64,000 nt of DNA from contig CM034542.1 of the NCBI GenBank assembly GCA_020002185.1, forward strand, positions 53,909,858-53,973,857, given 5' to 3'. Made by a program: the position numbers and the translations under genes. Positions 24,001 to 39,000 of this stretch are shown in pieces; position 1 is the first letter of the stretch, and the number at the start of each line of letters is the position of its first letter. This DNA is from Paraescarpia echinospica. Taxonomy: Eukaryota; Annelida; Polychaeta; Sabellida; Siboglinidae. The notes under the pieces were generated by a model that had not been told where the DNA came from, ran no database searches, and was given only the letters and a program-made list of their open reading frames with translations.

Positions 24001-27000
24001 AAGTACATTATTATTATTATTATTACTATTGTAAGTTTTTTGAAAGCAGATTACTTGTATCAAGAAGAACAAATGTTATGGTTGCGTGCTAATGCAGTCT
24101 GATACAATGGTCACGTCGAAGGGAAGATTGTGATTAATTAGTAAGCATAATGTTTGAATAAATTATGTAATAATTTATGATTGATATATTCCATAATTGT
24201 CGATAGCATTGCTTTATTTGCTGCATTTTGCATGTAACCTTAGCTGTTAAAAGAAATGTGTACATTTTATATACACATAGTTTGTACTGATTGACAACAC
24301 TGTGTGACCAAACGTAAGCTTTGTTGACTATGCACTGAGAATGGTCGACCAAATGGGAATTGATCATAATTCAGCAAAAAATGACAACCTTACAATTCAA
24401 TCCAAACATTTAATTTTGGAGTCTTAGGTGTGAAATTGCACACAAAACCTGCCGTCATGTTATAATGGTGGTGTAGGTTAGCAGCCAGCCTCCATATAGT
24501 TGTATAGGTTAACAGCCAGCCGTCATAATAGTTGTATAGGTTAGCAGCCAGCCTCCATAATAGTTGTATAGGTTAGCAGCCAGCCGTCATAATAGCGATG
24601 TAGGTTAGCAGCCAGTCGTCATAATAGCGATGTAGGTTAGCAGCCAGCCGTCATAATGGTGATGTAGGTTAGCAGCCAGCCGTCACAATGGTGATGTAGG
24701 TTAGCAGCCAGCCATCATAATGGTGATGTAGGTTAGCAGCCAGCCATCACAATGGTGATGTAGGTTAGCAGCCAGCCGTCACAATGGTGATGTAGGTTAG
24801 CAGCCAGCCGTCACAATGGTGATGTAGGTTAGCAGCCAGCCGTCACAATGGTGATGTAGGTTAGCAGCCAGCCATCATAATGGTGATGTAGGTTAGCAGC
24901 CAGCCTTCACAATGATGATGTAGGTTAGCAGCTAGCCGTCACAATGGTGATGTAGGTTAGCAGCCAGCCGTCACAATGGTGATGTAGGTTAGCTGCCAGC
25001 CGTCACAATGGTGATGTAGGTTAGCAGCCAGCCGTCATAATGGTGATGTAGGTTAGCAGCCAGCCATCATAATGGTGATGTAGGTTAGCAGCCAGTCGTC
25101 ATAATAGCGATGTAGGTTAGCAGCCAGCCGTCATAATGGTGATGTAGGTTAGCAGCCAGCCGTCACAATGGTGATGTAGGTTAGCAGCCAGCCATCATAA
25201 TGGTGATGTAGGTTAGCAGCCAGCCATCACAATGGTGATGTAGGTTAGCAGCCAGCCGTCACAATGGTGATGTAGGTTAGCAGCCAGCCGTCACAATGGT
25301 GATGTAGGTTAGCAGCCAGCCGTCACAATGGTGATGTAGGTTAGCAGCCAGCCATCATAATGGTGATGTAGGTTAGCAGCCAGCCTTCACAATGGTGATG
25401 TAGGTTAGCAGCTAGCCGTCACAATGGTGATGTAGGTTAGCAGCCAGCCGTCACAATGGTGATGTAGGTTAGCTGCCAGCCGTCACAATGGTGATGTAGG
25501 TTAGCAGCCAGCCGTCATAATGGTGATGTAGGTTAGCAGCCAGCCATCATAATGGTGATGTAGGTTAGCAGCCAGCCGTCATAATGGTGATGTAGGTTAG
25601 CAGCCAGCCGTCACAATGGTGATGTAAGTTAGCACCCAGCCGTCACAATGGTGATGTAGGTTAGCAGCCAGCCGTCACAATGGTGATGTAGGTTAGCAGC
25701 CAGCCGTCACAATGGTGATGTAGGTTAGCAGCCAGCCGTCACAATGGTGATGTAGGTTAGCAGCCAGCCGTCATAATGGTGATGTAGGTTAGCAGCCAGC
25801 CGTCATAATGGTAATGTAGGTTAGCAGCCAGCCATCATAATGGTGATGTAGGTTAGCAGCCAGCCATCATAATGGTGATGTAGGTTAGCAGCCAGCCGTC
25901 ATAATGGTGATGTACGTTAGCAGCCAGCCATCATAATGGTGGTGTAGGTTAGCAGCTAGCCGTCATAATGGTGATGTAGGTTAGCTGCCAGCCGTCATAA
26001 TGGTGATGTATGTTAGCAGCCAGCCGTCACAATGGTGATGTAGGTTAGCAGCCAGCCGTCACAATGGTGATGTAGGTTAGCAGCCAGCCATCATAATGGT
26101 GATGTAGGTTAGCAGCCAGCCGTCATAATGGTGATGTAGGTTAGCTGCCAGCCGTCATAATGGTGATGTACGTTAGCAGCCAGCCGTCACAATGGTGATG
26201 TACGTTAGCTGCCAGCCATCACAATGGTGATGTAAGTTAGCAGCCAGCCATCATAATGGTGATGTAGGTTAGCAGCCAGCCATCATAATGGTGATGTAGG
26301 TTAGCTGCCAGCCATCACAATGGTGATGTAAGTTAGCAGCCAGCCATCATAATGGTGATGTAGGTTAGCAGCCAGCCATCATAATGGTGATGTAGGTTAG
26401 CAGCCAGCCATCATAATGGTGATGTAGGTTAGCAGCCAGCCGTCATAATGGTGATGTAGGTTAGCAGCCAGCCATCATAATGGTGATGTAGGTTAGCAGC
26501 CAGCCGTCATAATGGTGATGTAGGTTAGCAGCCAGCCATCATAATGGTGGTGTAGGTTAGCAGCTAGCCGTCATAATGGTGATGTAGGTTAGCTGCCAGC
26601 CGTCATAATGGTGATGTACGTTAGCAGCCAGCCGTCACAATGGTGATGTAGGTTAGCTGCCAGCCATCACAATGGTGATGTAAGTTAGCAGCCAGCCATC
26701 ATAATGGTGATGTAGGTTAGCAGCCAGCCATCATAATGGTGATGTAGGTTAGCTGCCAGCCATCACAATGGTGATGTAAGTTAGCAGCCAGCCATCATAA
26801 TGGTGATGTAGGTTAGCAGCCAGCCATCATAATGGTAATGTAAGTTAGCAGCCAGCCATCATAATGGTGATGTAGGTTAGCTGCCAGCCATCACAATGGT
26901 GATGTAAGTTAGCAGCTAGCCGTCATAATGGTGATGTACGTTAGCAGCCAGCTGTCATAATAGTGATGTAGGTTAACAGCCAACCGTCATAATGATCATG

Positions 27001-30000
27001 TCTTGTGTCAGGTGGCGTCTGGCAGGTTTGGAGTGACAAGTTCCTATGTGTCACATTGCGATGAGCTACAGATCAAGATGGCCCAGGGAGCCAAGCCAGG
27101 GGAGGGAGGGGAACTCCCTGGGTACAAGGTAAGATTTGGCGGCACATCCATTTTACACCTGCTGCCATCAATTGGTGACATATATTGATAGTATTCCAGA
27201 GAAAAGTGCAGGCTACTGAAATAACTATCTATTCGTATACCTAGAAATATTAAATCTCAGCTGTCCAAAAACAGAATACCAAAAAATTATTGCTCGTGTC
27301 CGAAAACAGTCGTTACGTACTGTATGTTCATGGACACAAAACTAACAGCTGTTAAAAAACATACAGTGTAGAAATGTTTTTAATTTTGTCGATTTTTACG
27401 GTGTCCAATTAAATACAGTCATTATGATACTTTGGTTTAAATTATTTTAGAGGGCGATAACAAAATTGCATCTGTAGAAGTTACTAAAAATATTTTATCT
27501 GAATTATGTTTGTATTGTATATTAAAATGAGATGTTGCCATTACTTGAAGATTTGTCATTTTAGTAATGCCTGTTTGCTTTCCTTCCTGAGTTCCTCTGC
27601 GTATCTTTCCATCAGTTGTTGACAACTTAAAAATGTCTACCAGACTGAGATTGATCTTCCTGTTGATGTCGGCGCAATAGAAGTCAGCGATGTGTTGCAA
27701 TGGCTGCTGGGAATTGTTTCCAACTATGATATCTGGGGACCATTACACGACTGTTCTTGTGAGCTCATAAGCCTGAGTTTGCTTTTTAAAATTTATTTCC
27801 CTCCTAAACAGTGATCTGGTGTACTGAAAACTGTCAACACCAGGAGGCGCCACTAGGGCTCTTTCATAGGTGTTTCACAGAAATAATGTCATCTCTGAAA
27901 TGGCAGTGGCTTCTTGCATTTAAAAAAACGTAAGTTCAACGATGGATTCTATTTAATGACGGATTTTTATTACGAGTTCGTTGTCTTAGTTTTCCGTTAC
28001 ATTAAAAATAACATGTTGAGACATGATGATTCTAAATAATAATTATAATAATAAAGCACCGTATATCCGGAATATAGAAATTCTGCTCGGAGATGCATAA
28101 AATACAACATTGTTAGAATATAGATATACATATGATTGTACATATAAAGGTGCTGCTTCTACCTACAGGTGACCAAGGAGATTGCAGCCACCCGTCACTC
28201 TATTCCCGGGGTGGGGTTGATTAGCCCCCCTCCTCACCATGACATCTACTCCATCGAGGACATTGCCCAGGTAACCAACCAACACACATAGATGGGTAAT
28301 TTAACAAAACAGTCATAGCTACTTTAATCACAAATTGATAACTTGGCAAGTTGTGTTAATTGGATAATAAATGAAGAATATGATATGAAGATAACGGTGT
28401 AAATGTATATTATAAAAGTCTACCATGAAACTATATAAACCATCTCAGAGATTGATAGATTAGCAAAACTTGATCCCCGATATTCTATCACTATTTTAAT
28501 CACAAATTGACAACTTAACAAGTTGTGTTTATTTTATAGCGAATGACAAATATGGTGTGAAGATTATAATATGTTAAACTTATATTATAAAAATCTACTA
28601 TGAAGCAATATAAAAATAAATAATAACAATTTGATGACTGTTTTGTAGTGTGCATATATGAAAAACATTACTTGTTGATGACAGTTGATCTACGATCTGA
28701 AAGCAGCCAATCCGGTGGCTCGAATCAGTGTCAAACTCGTGTCAGAAGTTGGTGTTGGTGTCATCGCATCTGGAATCGCCAAGGTCAGTCAATGTCACCA
28801 TCATATGAACAACAGTTTATTCTTTTTCTATGGAATGGAATAGATTTATAACAAGATACTGTCGAGTCGCATATTTTTGAATTTTGCAATATTTCACTTT
28901 CTATTCACTGCATTGTAAATTGCATTTCAGTGCCACCTATATTCCCTTGTCTGTGTCTTCTCGGATGTGTTACGTGTGGGTGCATTAAATCCTGTCCAAT
29001 TGTTTTGGATTGGATTTTTCATTTATAAAGAAAGCCCTTGATATATTTGTAAAAAAAACACGTACGTAGAATTATGCTGCCAAAAGACTTAAAAATAAGT
29101 ACTGAGAAAAAGTAAGTGTTGTGAAAAGCAGTGGCACAGTGGCTAGAGCATCAGACTCGATCAAGAGAACCCCGGTTCAAATCCTGTGCTGCGGTGTCGA
29201 ACCTTGGGCAAGGTCATTCACTCTACGTTGCACCAATTCACTCAACTGTATGAATGAATACCTGGCTACAGATGGTGGTGGATATCTGTGTGCGAATAGT
29301 CTTTGCGCATTAATTGCAGTGTAGCTGGATACTTCCCAGAGAAGTTGAGATGGTGTTCGATTGAACAGGTGTGCCATGGGGTAAAGTGTAAAGCGCTTTG
29401 AGCATTGGATAATGCGCCATGTAAGAACTTACCTTTAAGCGAGATTGTGCATGTTTGACGTTGGTTTTTGCAGGCGAAGGCAGAGCACATTGTGATCTCT
29501 GGTCATGACGGCGGCACAGGGGCCAGTAGTTGGACTGGCATCAAGAATGCAGGTCTGCCCTGGGAACTTGGCATCTCAGAGACCCACCAGACTCTTGTCT
29601 TGAACAATCTGAGGTCTCGCGTTGTATTGCAGGCTGATGGACAGATACGCACAGGTCAGTGGGGGTCATGGGAGATCAGAGTGGGTCAGGTCACGACAGG
29701 TCAGTGTGTGGGGGAGCTAAACAACTGTGTGAGATGTCAAAGTAGTGTTGATTCTGTTATAAAACCAGGTCTGATCTGTGGAGAAACCTTGTAGATTATT
29801 TCTATTCCAAAATGTTACTTTATTTTAAACAATTGTTGTGTATTATTGATATATATATATATTTTGACAAGACGTCTTCCTTATGTTTATAAAATAAGCG
29901 TTGTGTGATATTGAAATATTTAATTTTGATAATTCCATATATCGGGGTTTCTGAAAAAATTCTGGAGAGCATAGACCTGGACCCACCACGTGATACATCT

Positions 30001-33000
30001 CTATCCAACCCTTTATTGCCTCATGTTGTAGGGCGTGATGTCATTGTGGCTGCCCTCCTGGGGGCGGATGAGGTAGGGTTCTCCACTGCACCCCTCATTG
30101 CCATGGGATGCACGATGATGAGGAAGTGTCATCTCAACACTTGCCCCGTTGGCATAGCCACGCAGGTACGTACCCTCTTAACACATGCCCTGTTGGCATA
30201 GCCACACAGATACATACCATCATAACACATGCCCTGTTGGCATTGCCACACAGATATGTACCCTCTAACACATGCAACATTGGCATTACCACTCAGGTAC
30301 GTACCCTCTAACACATGCCCTGTTGGCATTGCCATGCAGGTACGTACCTTCTAACACATGCCCTGTTGGCATAGTCACGCAGGTACGTACCCTCTAACAC
30401 ATGCCCTGTTGGCATGGCCATACAGGTACGTACCTTCTAACACATGCCCTGTTGGCATAGCCACGCAGGTATGTACCCTCTAACACATGCCCTGTTGGCA
30501 TGGCCACACAGGTGTGTACCCTCTAACACATGCCCTGTTGGCATAGCCACACAGGTATGTACCCTCTAACACATGCCCTGCTGGCATAGCCACACAGGTA
30601 TGTACCCTCTAACACATGCCCCATTGGCATTACCACTCAGGTACGTACCCTCTAACACATGCCCTGTTGGGATTGCCATGCAGGTACGTACCTTCTAACA
30701 CATGCCCTGTTGGCATAGCCACGCAGGTACGTACCCTCTAACACATGCCCTGTTGGCATGGCCATACAGGTACATATCCTCTAACACATGCCCCGTTGGC
30801 ATTACCACTCAGGTACGTACCCTCTAACACATGCCCTTTTGGCATTGCGACTCAGGTACGTACACTCTAACACATGCCCTGTTGGCATTACCACTCAGGT
30901 ACGTACCCTCTAACACATGCCCCGTTGGCATTACCACTCAGGTACGTACCCTGTAACACATGTCCTGTTGGCATTGCCATACAGGTACGTACCCTCTAAC
31001 TCATGCCCTGTTGGCATTACCACTCAGGTACGTACCCTCTAACACATGCCCCGTTGGCATTACCACTCAGGTACGTACACTCTAACACATGCCCTGTTGG
31101 CATTGCCACACAGGTACGTACCTTCTAACACATGCCCTGTTGGCATAGCCACGCAGGTATGTACCCTCTAACACATGCCCTGTTGGCATTGCAACTCGGG
31201 TACGTACACTCTAACACATGCCCTGTTGGCATGGCCATACAGGTACGTACCCTCTAACACATGCCCTGTTGGCATGGCCATACAGGTACGTACCCTCTAA
31301 CACATGCCCTGTTGGCATGGCCATACAGGTACGTACCCTCTAACACATGCCCCGTTGGCATTACCACTCGGGTACGTACCCTCTAACACATGCCCTGTTG
31401 GCATTGCGACTCAGGTACGTACACTCTAACACATGTCCTGTTGGCATGGCCATACAGGTACGTACCCTCTAACACATGCCCTGTTGGCATGGCCATACAG
31501 GTACGTACCCTCTAACACATGCCCTGTTGGCATTGCCATACAGTACGTACCCTCTAACACATGCTCTGTTGGCATGGCCATACAGGTACGTACCCTCTTA
31601 ACACATGCCCTGTTGGCATGGCCACACAGGTGTGATCACCGTAGTGACTGTGGTCGACCCGTTCCATGCAAACTCGGCTGCCTGTATCTCGGATACACCA
31701 TCCAGCTTTGTAATCTCTTTGAGGAGTTGAAAGAACGTCTTGTTTCATCACCCAAACACTCCATGTTTGCTGTGTGGTTGTCAATCTATGTGTAGTTGTT
31801 AACCTGTCTAGTTCTCACTTTATGTTTGGGTCCCAGGACAACACCTCTACAATCTTTCATTTATGACGGTCGTAATGTCCTCATGCTCTCTGTCTTCATT
31901 CTTAGAGTTTTACTGAGGCTCTGGGTACATTATAGTACACTACTTCATTGCTTGTGTGGGTCTGCCATCTTCTGTTTAGAGCTGTTCTGATGTTCAGAGA
32001 ATTGTTTGTGTGGTTCAGCCACGAGCTGTTTTGTAAGGGAAGTAATCCACGACATCACAGACAGACTTGAAGTCACATGAATATTCTCTCTCCACAGGAC
32101 CCCATCCTGCGTAAGAAGTTCCGAGGCACGCCCGAGAACGTGGTCAACTTCATGTTCATGCTGGCCGAGGACATCCGCAGTCACATGGCCCGCCTCGGCT
32201 TCCGCACCTTCCAGGAGATGGTGGGACGCACAGACAGACTGACATTCCGACCGACTACCAACAGCGAGAAGGCGAAGTACCTGGACCTCCAGAACATTCT
32301 CACCCACGCGTGGAAGCTTCGCTCTGGCATCAACATCGTTGGTGGTTCTGTCGCACAGAACTTCTTCCACGAAATCAGACTCGTAAGTTTCCGTTTTGTA
32401 AATTTTGTTCTCGTGATTTAAATATCGATATCAGATTCGATAGCAGTTTAACAGTCCAGTGTGTGTACAATGAGTTCCACTGCTTATTATGCCATGGTTC
32501 TCACATGCATTTCAGCATGCATGTGAGAATGTGAGTGTGCGCGAGTGTATGCATGTAATGTGTTACCAGAGAAACAACGAATACGTGGTAGAATAATCCG
32601 CCACATTTACTACTGCACTGACTAATCTATACGCTTGTATGGTCGGCAGTGGTGTGAATCTTAGAATCATCTGGTTGTGCACCTTTAAAAAGTGTACATC
32701 TTGTAGCCTTGTGTAGACCATAGGGAAGTAGTCTGTCGTTTACTAATTAGCTTAATTTGCATAATTGTTGCCACGGCTACCACAGCAAAGAATGAGGGGG
32801 TAGTGTTCTTAGTTAAATATTTAACACCAATATTTCCACCCTAGTGGGCAGGACATTATTGCTACTCTGACCCTTGGATTGAGTGTGTTAGAGCTAGGAA
32901 TGGGTCATATAAAACCATTGTTGTCACCTGGTGTATGCATGCTTGACATAATATGCATGATGCGCTATTATTGTCGCTCGTCTCCCAGTTTAGACCGTCC

Positions 33001-36000
33001 TACCAGTCGGCGTTTTTGTTCAGCATAGTGTGTGCCAAGATCCTCAAGCTGTCTGCCTGTGGCTTCTCTGTTCACTTGGCATCGCTCGTCTTGTCTGACA
33101 ACCTGGTGTGCAAATGTGTGTTTGTGAGTGAGTGTGTATGCAAGCGTGCATGTGTTTATGTGCATGAGTGTATGTGTGCATGCGTGCGTGTGTGTTTCTG
33201 TGTGTGTGTGTGTGCGTGCATGTGTGCGCGTGAGCGAGTACGTGCATGTCAGTGTGCATGCGTGTGTGTGTGTGTGTGAGCGAGCGTGCGTGCATGCATG
33301 GGTGTGGTGTGTGTGCATGAATGTGTATGCGTGCGTGCGCGCGCGTGTGTGTGTGAGTGAGTGAGTGGGTGTCAGTGTGTATGTATGTGTGCATGTAAAA
33401 GTGTGTGTACATGAGTGTTTGTTTGCATGAGTGTATATACCCATTTGTAGAAGGTTAGTAACTATTTGCAAGGTTTTGCCCTGTGAGAGTGTCAATCTGT
33501 GTGTGTAGTTCTCGCTCTCGCTCTCTCTCTCGCTCTCTCTGGTTATCAACCTATCTGTGTGGTTGTCAACCCGTCTGTATGGCTGTCAACCCGTCTGTGT
33601 GGTTATCAACCTATCTGTGTGGTTGTCAACCCCTCTGTGTGGTTCTCAACATGTATGTGTGGCTGTCAACCCCTCTGTGAGGTTCTCAACATGTCTGTGT
33701 GGCTTCAACCCCTCTGTATGGTTGTCAACCCCTCTGTGTGGCTGTCAATCCCTGTGTGTGGTTGTCAACCCCTCTGTGTGGCTGTCAACCCCTCTGTGTG
33801 GCTGTCAACCCCTCTGTGTGGTTGTTAACCCATCTGTGTGGTTGTCAACCCATATGTGTGATTGTTAACACTTCTGTGTGGTTGTCAACCTCTGTGTGGC
33901 TGTCAACCCATCTGTGTGATTGTTAACACTTCTGTGTGGTTGTCAACCCCTCTGTGTAGTTGTTAACCCCTCTCTCTGGTTGTCAACCTTTCTGTGTGGT
34001 TGTCAATCTATGTGTAGTTGTTGATCTGTCTAGTTCTCAACTCGTTTGTCTGGTTTTCACTCTCGTCTATTCGACTCAAAGGCAAAATAAGTTTACCAGT
34101 TGTCACATCAAATAATTTCAGAAAGAAAGATTAATAGATTTTCATCTAATGCAATGATATGATGCTTTGTTAGCGGTTCCTAGTTCTCAAAGAAATATAT
34201 TTCAAAAACTAGATTTAGATATCTGTCAATATTGTGCAGCAAATCTGTTTTAAAGAAACATAGAATTCTAACAGATGTGTCTGATTAAAAAATCTAATGC
34301 TACAGAGTTAGTCAATTATGTTTGCATTCAAGTTATTTCTGTTCAGGCATGATTGCTTCAACAGTTGGCTGGAAATGTTGCTTACATCATTTTGATTTTA
34401 ACCGTAAAATATATACAATATTTAGCTATCACATCCTGCACAACTATTGGAGGATAGTATCTTTTTTAGAAATGTCCTTTGAATCATATTGAATTAACTA
34501 CTACATTGGTAATTTTCTATCATTGCTTCTTGCTAAATATATTTATTTTGCATCTGCAGAGATCTTGATGATTGATATTTTTTCATTTGAATTGTTTCCG
34601 CTCACATTTGGTTGCCATTTTGAATTGCGTCTTGTATAACCTTGCTAATTGTAGCATTAATTCCCTGCAAGTAACATTAATAAAAATTAAAACCACGGCA
34701 TTGGATGCGCTTGTGCTAACCTGAAGAACTGTCAATCTAACTATTCACATTCACAATACACCTACATAGCAAAAGTAACCATGCACTTCCAGAATATTGT
34801 TAACAGTTAACAAAACTGACTCGATGATCACTGCCGAAGTGTCTCGCTCGATTTCAAAATGGCAACCTGAGATTTGTAGCCAGTAAATAATACTCGAAAG
34901 CAAACACTGTATCTTGTCAAATCAGAAATCAGCGTCGTTGATTTCTGTAGGTGTGTAAACAGGTGCTTATTTGCAGATCTGAATCTAGCAGATCTGCGTT
35001 TGCGGGCCATAGTGCGGTCACTGAAGGGGCAAGTCTAAGTAAGAGTCGGCAGCGAAACTGTGTCTGTCACCATGGACGTAACGGCACAGCGCAATCTTAC
35101 TTTTACTTTCTTACGATATTTTAAGAATCGTTTTTCTTCTCTGTCAAATATGGTACTTAAAAAGTTTCCGATTGTCAACAGTTTGTACATGTATAATATA
35201 CTGTGTGTTGCAAAGTCAGAATCACTTTTAATGTTTACACGTGGTTTTTACCTTTCGGCTGTCTTATAAATGAGATGTTTTGTCATGTCAAAAGTGAACC
35301 TAATTGTCGAGTGTCTGTTAGCTGGAGAACCCCATTAACATGCCTTGTTGATGCGTGTTGCTGTGGAAACGTGTCACATGATGCCTGTATGTCCTTGTCA
35401 TTTCCTTTTGGTTAATGCTATGAAGTCAGAATGCAGTAATCACAAAATCATGTTATGTAAATATAAACTGTGTCTGTTTTAACATCATCATCACCCAAAT
35501 CTGTCTTAATGGACCTAAATGTTTAAGTACAATTTTTCCATTATGTTATGAATATCAACATTGCTATTGAATTATTTAATATTCGACTCGGAACATTCCA
35601 GTTAAAGATACATCAATTAAATTGCATTAAACAATAGTGGTTCATTGTAAACGCATTAAAATTGTTAAATTAAATATTGTTTTTACTACAGAACATGATT
35701 TATCATAAATGTGATTAGACTGAGCATCGTTAATATTGTTTTTACTACAGAACATGATTTATCATAAATGTGATTAGACTGAGCATCGTTAACATTTGAG
35801 AATGCGTATTACTGTAATTCCATTTCACACATTTTCCCCATCTCTAACTATACATAAATGATTTTTGCATCATGAATAAATCATTAATTGCTGTGAACAC
35901 ACAAAGAGTTCACAGTGTTCAAAACTAGCTGTGATGTTCCATAATGTGTTTGTTAACAATTATACCTAAATTGATCTGATTTAGATTAATGAATATTTAG

Positions 36001-39000
36001 GACATCGGAAATCCCATCTGCGCTACCAAGCTTCAAATGTAATTGTTCCTGGATTTCGCTTATTTAGCTACGATCAAATCTGCTTGTGGCTTCAGGATTA
36101 AAGGGGTTCTCCAGTTAATTTAAAATAAAAAATGTTTGGTAATCTGAGAAAATTCTAATCGGAGCAACCAAAACAAATGCAGTAAACCAGTGCAATGGTT
36201 TTATACTAACAGCTAATGTATTAAGTCACCTGTTCTTTTGTTATTATTTTGGTATAACATTAATTATCCACTCTGAAGTTTTGCGTATTTTATTCAGCGT
36301 GTATTTTGTAGTCTTCCATCGTTCCTTCCTGCTTTCAGGACAATGTCGCCATTGAGAAAGCGAAGGACGTTATTGATGGAAAGTCATCCAGAGTTGAGAT
36401 GTCGCTCCATGCGAGGAACATTGACCGGACGTTTGGAGCAACCCTCAGCCACATGATATCCATGTGAGAATGACCTCAGTAACTCTTTGAGTCTTCAAAT
36501 TACTGTCTCATTAGACCCCAGCCAGTTAAATTGGTTTGGGTCCCTGTTCCCCAGGCTGCTGCCACAGATCTCTACATTTCTGGGTGCCTGCAGGTTTTAA
36601 GCTGTATCTTCAAAACTATTGATTTTCTGTAATTGCACGTTATGTTTATTTTGATGTTCATTTAATTATCTTTAAAATGGTGTAACTGTGGTGTCGATTG
36701 GTTAAATATATGTTGTCATTTATAGGTGACAAATATAGAAAAGTTATATCCTGGACAACTATAGAGTGGAATATCATACATTTTATTGACATCGAATGCA
36801 TTCTACTGTGTATTTACACTTGCCATGCCTGGCTTAGACATGAGACAATGGAAATCAGTTCACTTTGTAAAAAATATAGATAGCAAACACAGCTTAGTAA
36901 GACTTCTATCTTGGTTGCTGTCATCCTACATATGGCTTCTGTGTCACATCAATGTCAATGTTGACATTGTGATTACTAGTATATTATATATGAAACAACC
37001 AAATGTCAACCATTAGAACAATTGACAGAGTGTTAGAATACTTACCTAATAATTCATTATAATAAAAGACATAATTTTCATATAGCAACATATAAAGAGC
37101 AGTCTCAGTGCCAAAAACCCAACTGACAGTGACCAAACTTGGACAATGAAACATAAACAAAAACAAAAGCTCATTCAGGTGCATTTCGAACGTAATGTCA
37201 ACTTACCTTTAATTCACTGTCAGAATTGTTCCATACAACGAAATAATACTGCAAACTTTGTTATTAGTAAACAACTACGATGTCTGAGACGCCGCCATTT
37301 TTGAAGGTTCACAGGTACGAACTTGTATCGCGAAAACTCAAATTTGTTTCAATGCTAGCACGTGTCGAAAATACCCACAATTCATAGCTCGGATATCAAG
37401 GAATCGACCAGTATTAGTCTCTTAAGTGTCCGCAAGATGGGGCCACCGCTAGAGGCTTTATCTCCATCGTGCGGGGTCTAATGGGTTAATGATAATAACT
37501 CGATTGTTTTGTATAAAATAAAGTTGTGAGTCTATTTGAGTGTAAAATGTGGAATTTGTCCCACTCGGCAGTGTCAACAATTTGTCCCACTCCGCAGTGT
37601 CAACAATTTGTCCCACTCCGCAGTGTCAACAAGTTGTCCCACTCCGCAATGTCAACAATTTGTCCCACTCCGCAGTGTCAACAATTTGTCCCACTCTGCA
37701 GTGTCAACAATTTGTCCCACTCCGCAGTGTCAACAATTTGTCCCACTGCAGTGTCAACAATTTGTCCCACTCCGCAGTGTCAACAATTTGTCCCACTCCG
37801 CAGTGTCAACAAGTTGGATGCATCTTTACAAAAACTTTCAGTTTTTAAAATGTTCTTCACTTTGTTTCAAACAACAAATTCACAGAATGTTTGCCATTAA
37901 CCATTTCAGCATGACAGGCCGGATTTCTGGCCGCACTGTCTGTGACGCTTCAGTACGACAGGCCGGTTATTCGGCATTGACGACGACTGTTATTCAAATA
38001 GTTTTTAGTCCTTTGGCCGAAGGTCCAAGGGACTATTGCCATCACTCTGCGTCCGCCGTCCGCCGTTAGCTGCCGTATCTCAGAAACCGTTCAGCAACAT
38101 TTTCTCTAATTTTGCATAGACGTATCTTAGGGCACTGCCACTATGCACGAGAAATCTGTATTCGATTGAATCATTCTAAGGGCTCCCTAGGGCCTCTAAG
38201 GACCCCAAAACTTGTAAAAATGTAACATTTTGTCTATTTTTTCAAAAAACTGTTCAGCAACTTTTTCTCTAATTTTGCATATACATTCCATGTGGTAGTG
38301 CCACTATACACAAGAAATCTGAATTTGATTGAATCATTCTAAGGGTACCAAAGGTCCCCTAAAATGCTAAATTTGATAACTAAATGGTCTACTGTAGCAG
38401 CAGATCTATCATGCTTCCAGTCCTTTTGTTCAACTAATCCCTTTCCCACAACATCTGTCACACCTCACTGTGGCTTGCTGGTGAAAAGTGTGACAAATCT
38501 GTAATTGGCAGAAGCTTGAGTCAATAGACAGTGCCCACTAGACCCCTGGACGGTTGTGCCTACATTCTAAGGGGTCATCCTGAAACAACCAAATGTCAAC
38601 CATTAGAAGAGTTGACATAGTTCCGCTATACACAAGAAATCTGTATTTGATTGAATTATTCTAGTATTATCAGCATATAGTAGAACATACATTTGCAAGA
38701 AAATGTCTACATCATCATCACTAAATTTCACCAGCTGCCATGTCAAGTCCGTTATAATTGTGACTAACAGTGTTCAAAATCATTCAGGTAAATAGCAAAT
38801 AATAAAGGAGACAAGTTTTCTCCTTGTGGTAACTCTATATCACATGAGAAGAAGGCTGACACAGCCCCCCAAAATGCGAAATGTTTACACTAGTGATGTG
38901 GTTTTGAGAAGGGCCCTTGAGACTATCCCCTAACAGTAGATTTTGTGTATTGCACCAGAAACAGAACACTATTCCCCTTCCCAAAACATCTGTCACATGC

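Noticed and set aside
24470..26998. Intron 15 array as a copy of the exon 15 donor (GCCATCA and GTAGG occur in both)
   Set aside because: The shared words are short and spaced differently; unlike the other seven arrays no continuous match to the exon border is visible.
29131..29210. Functional tRNA gene
   Set aside because: A and B boxes are present, but the sequence does not fold as a full cloverleaf by eye and is followed by a shared SINE body present in other introns.
32968..33549. 193-residue antisense ORF rich in HTHT
   Set aside because: Low-complexity TG/CA tract, open in several frames.
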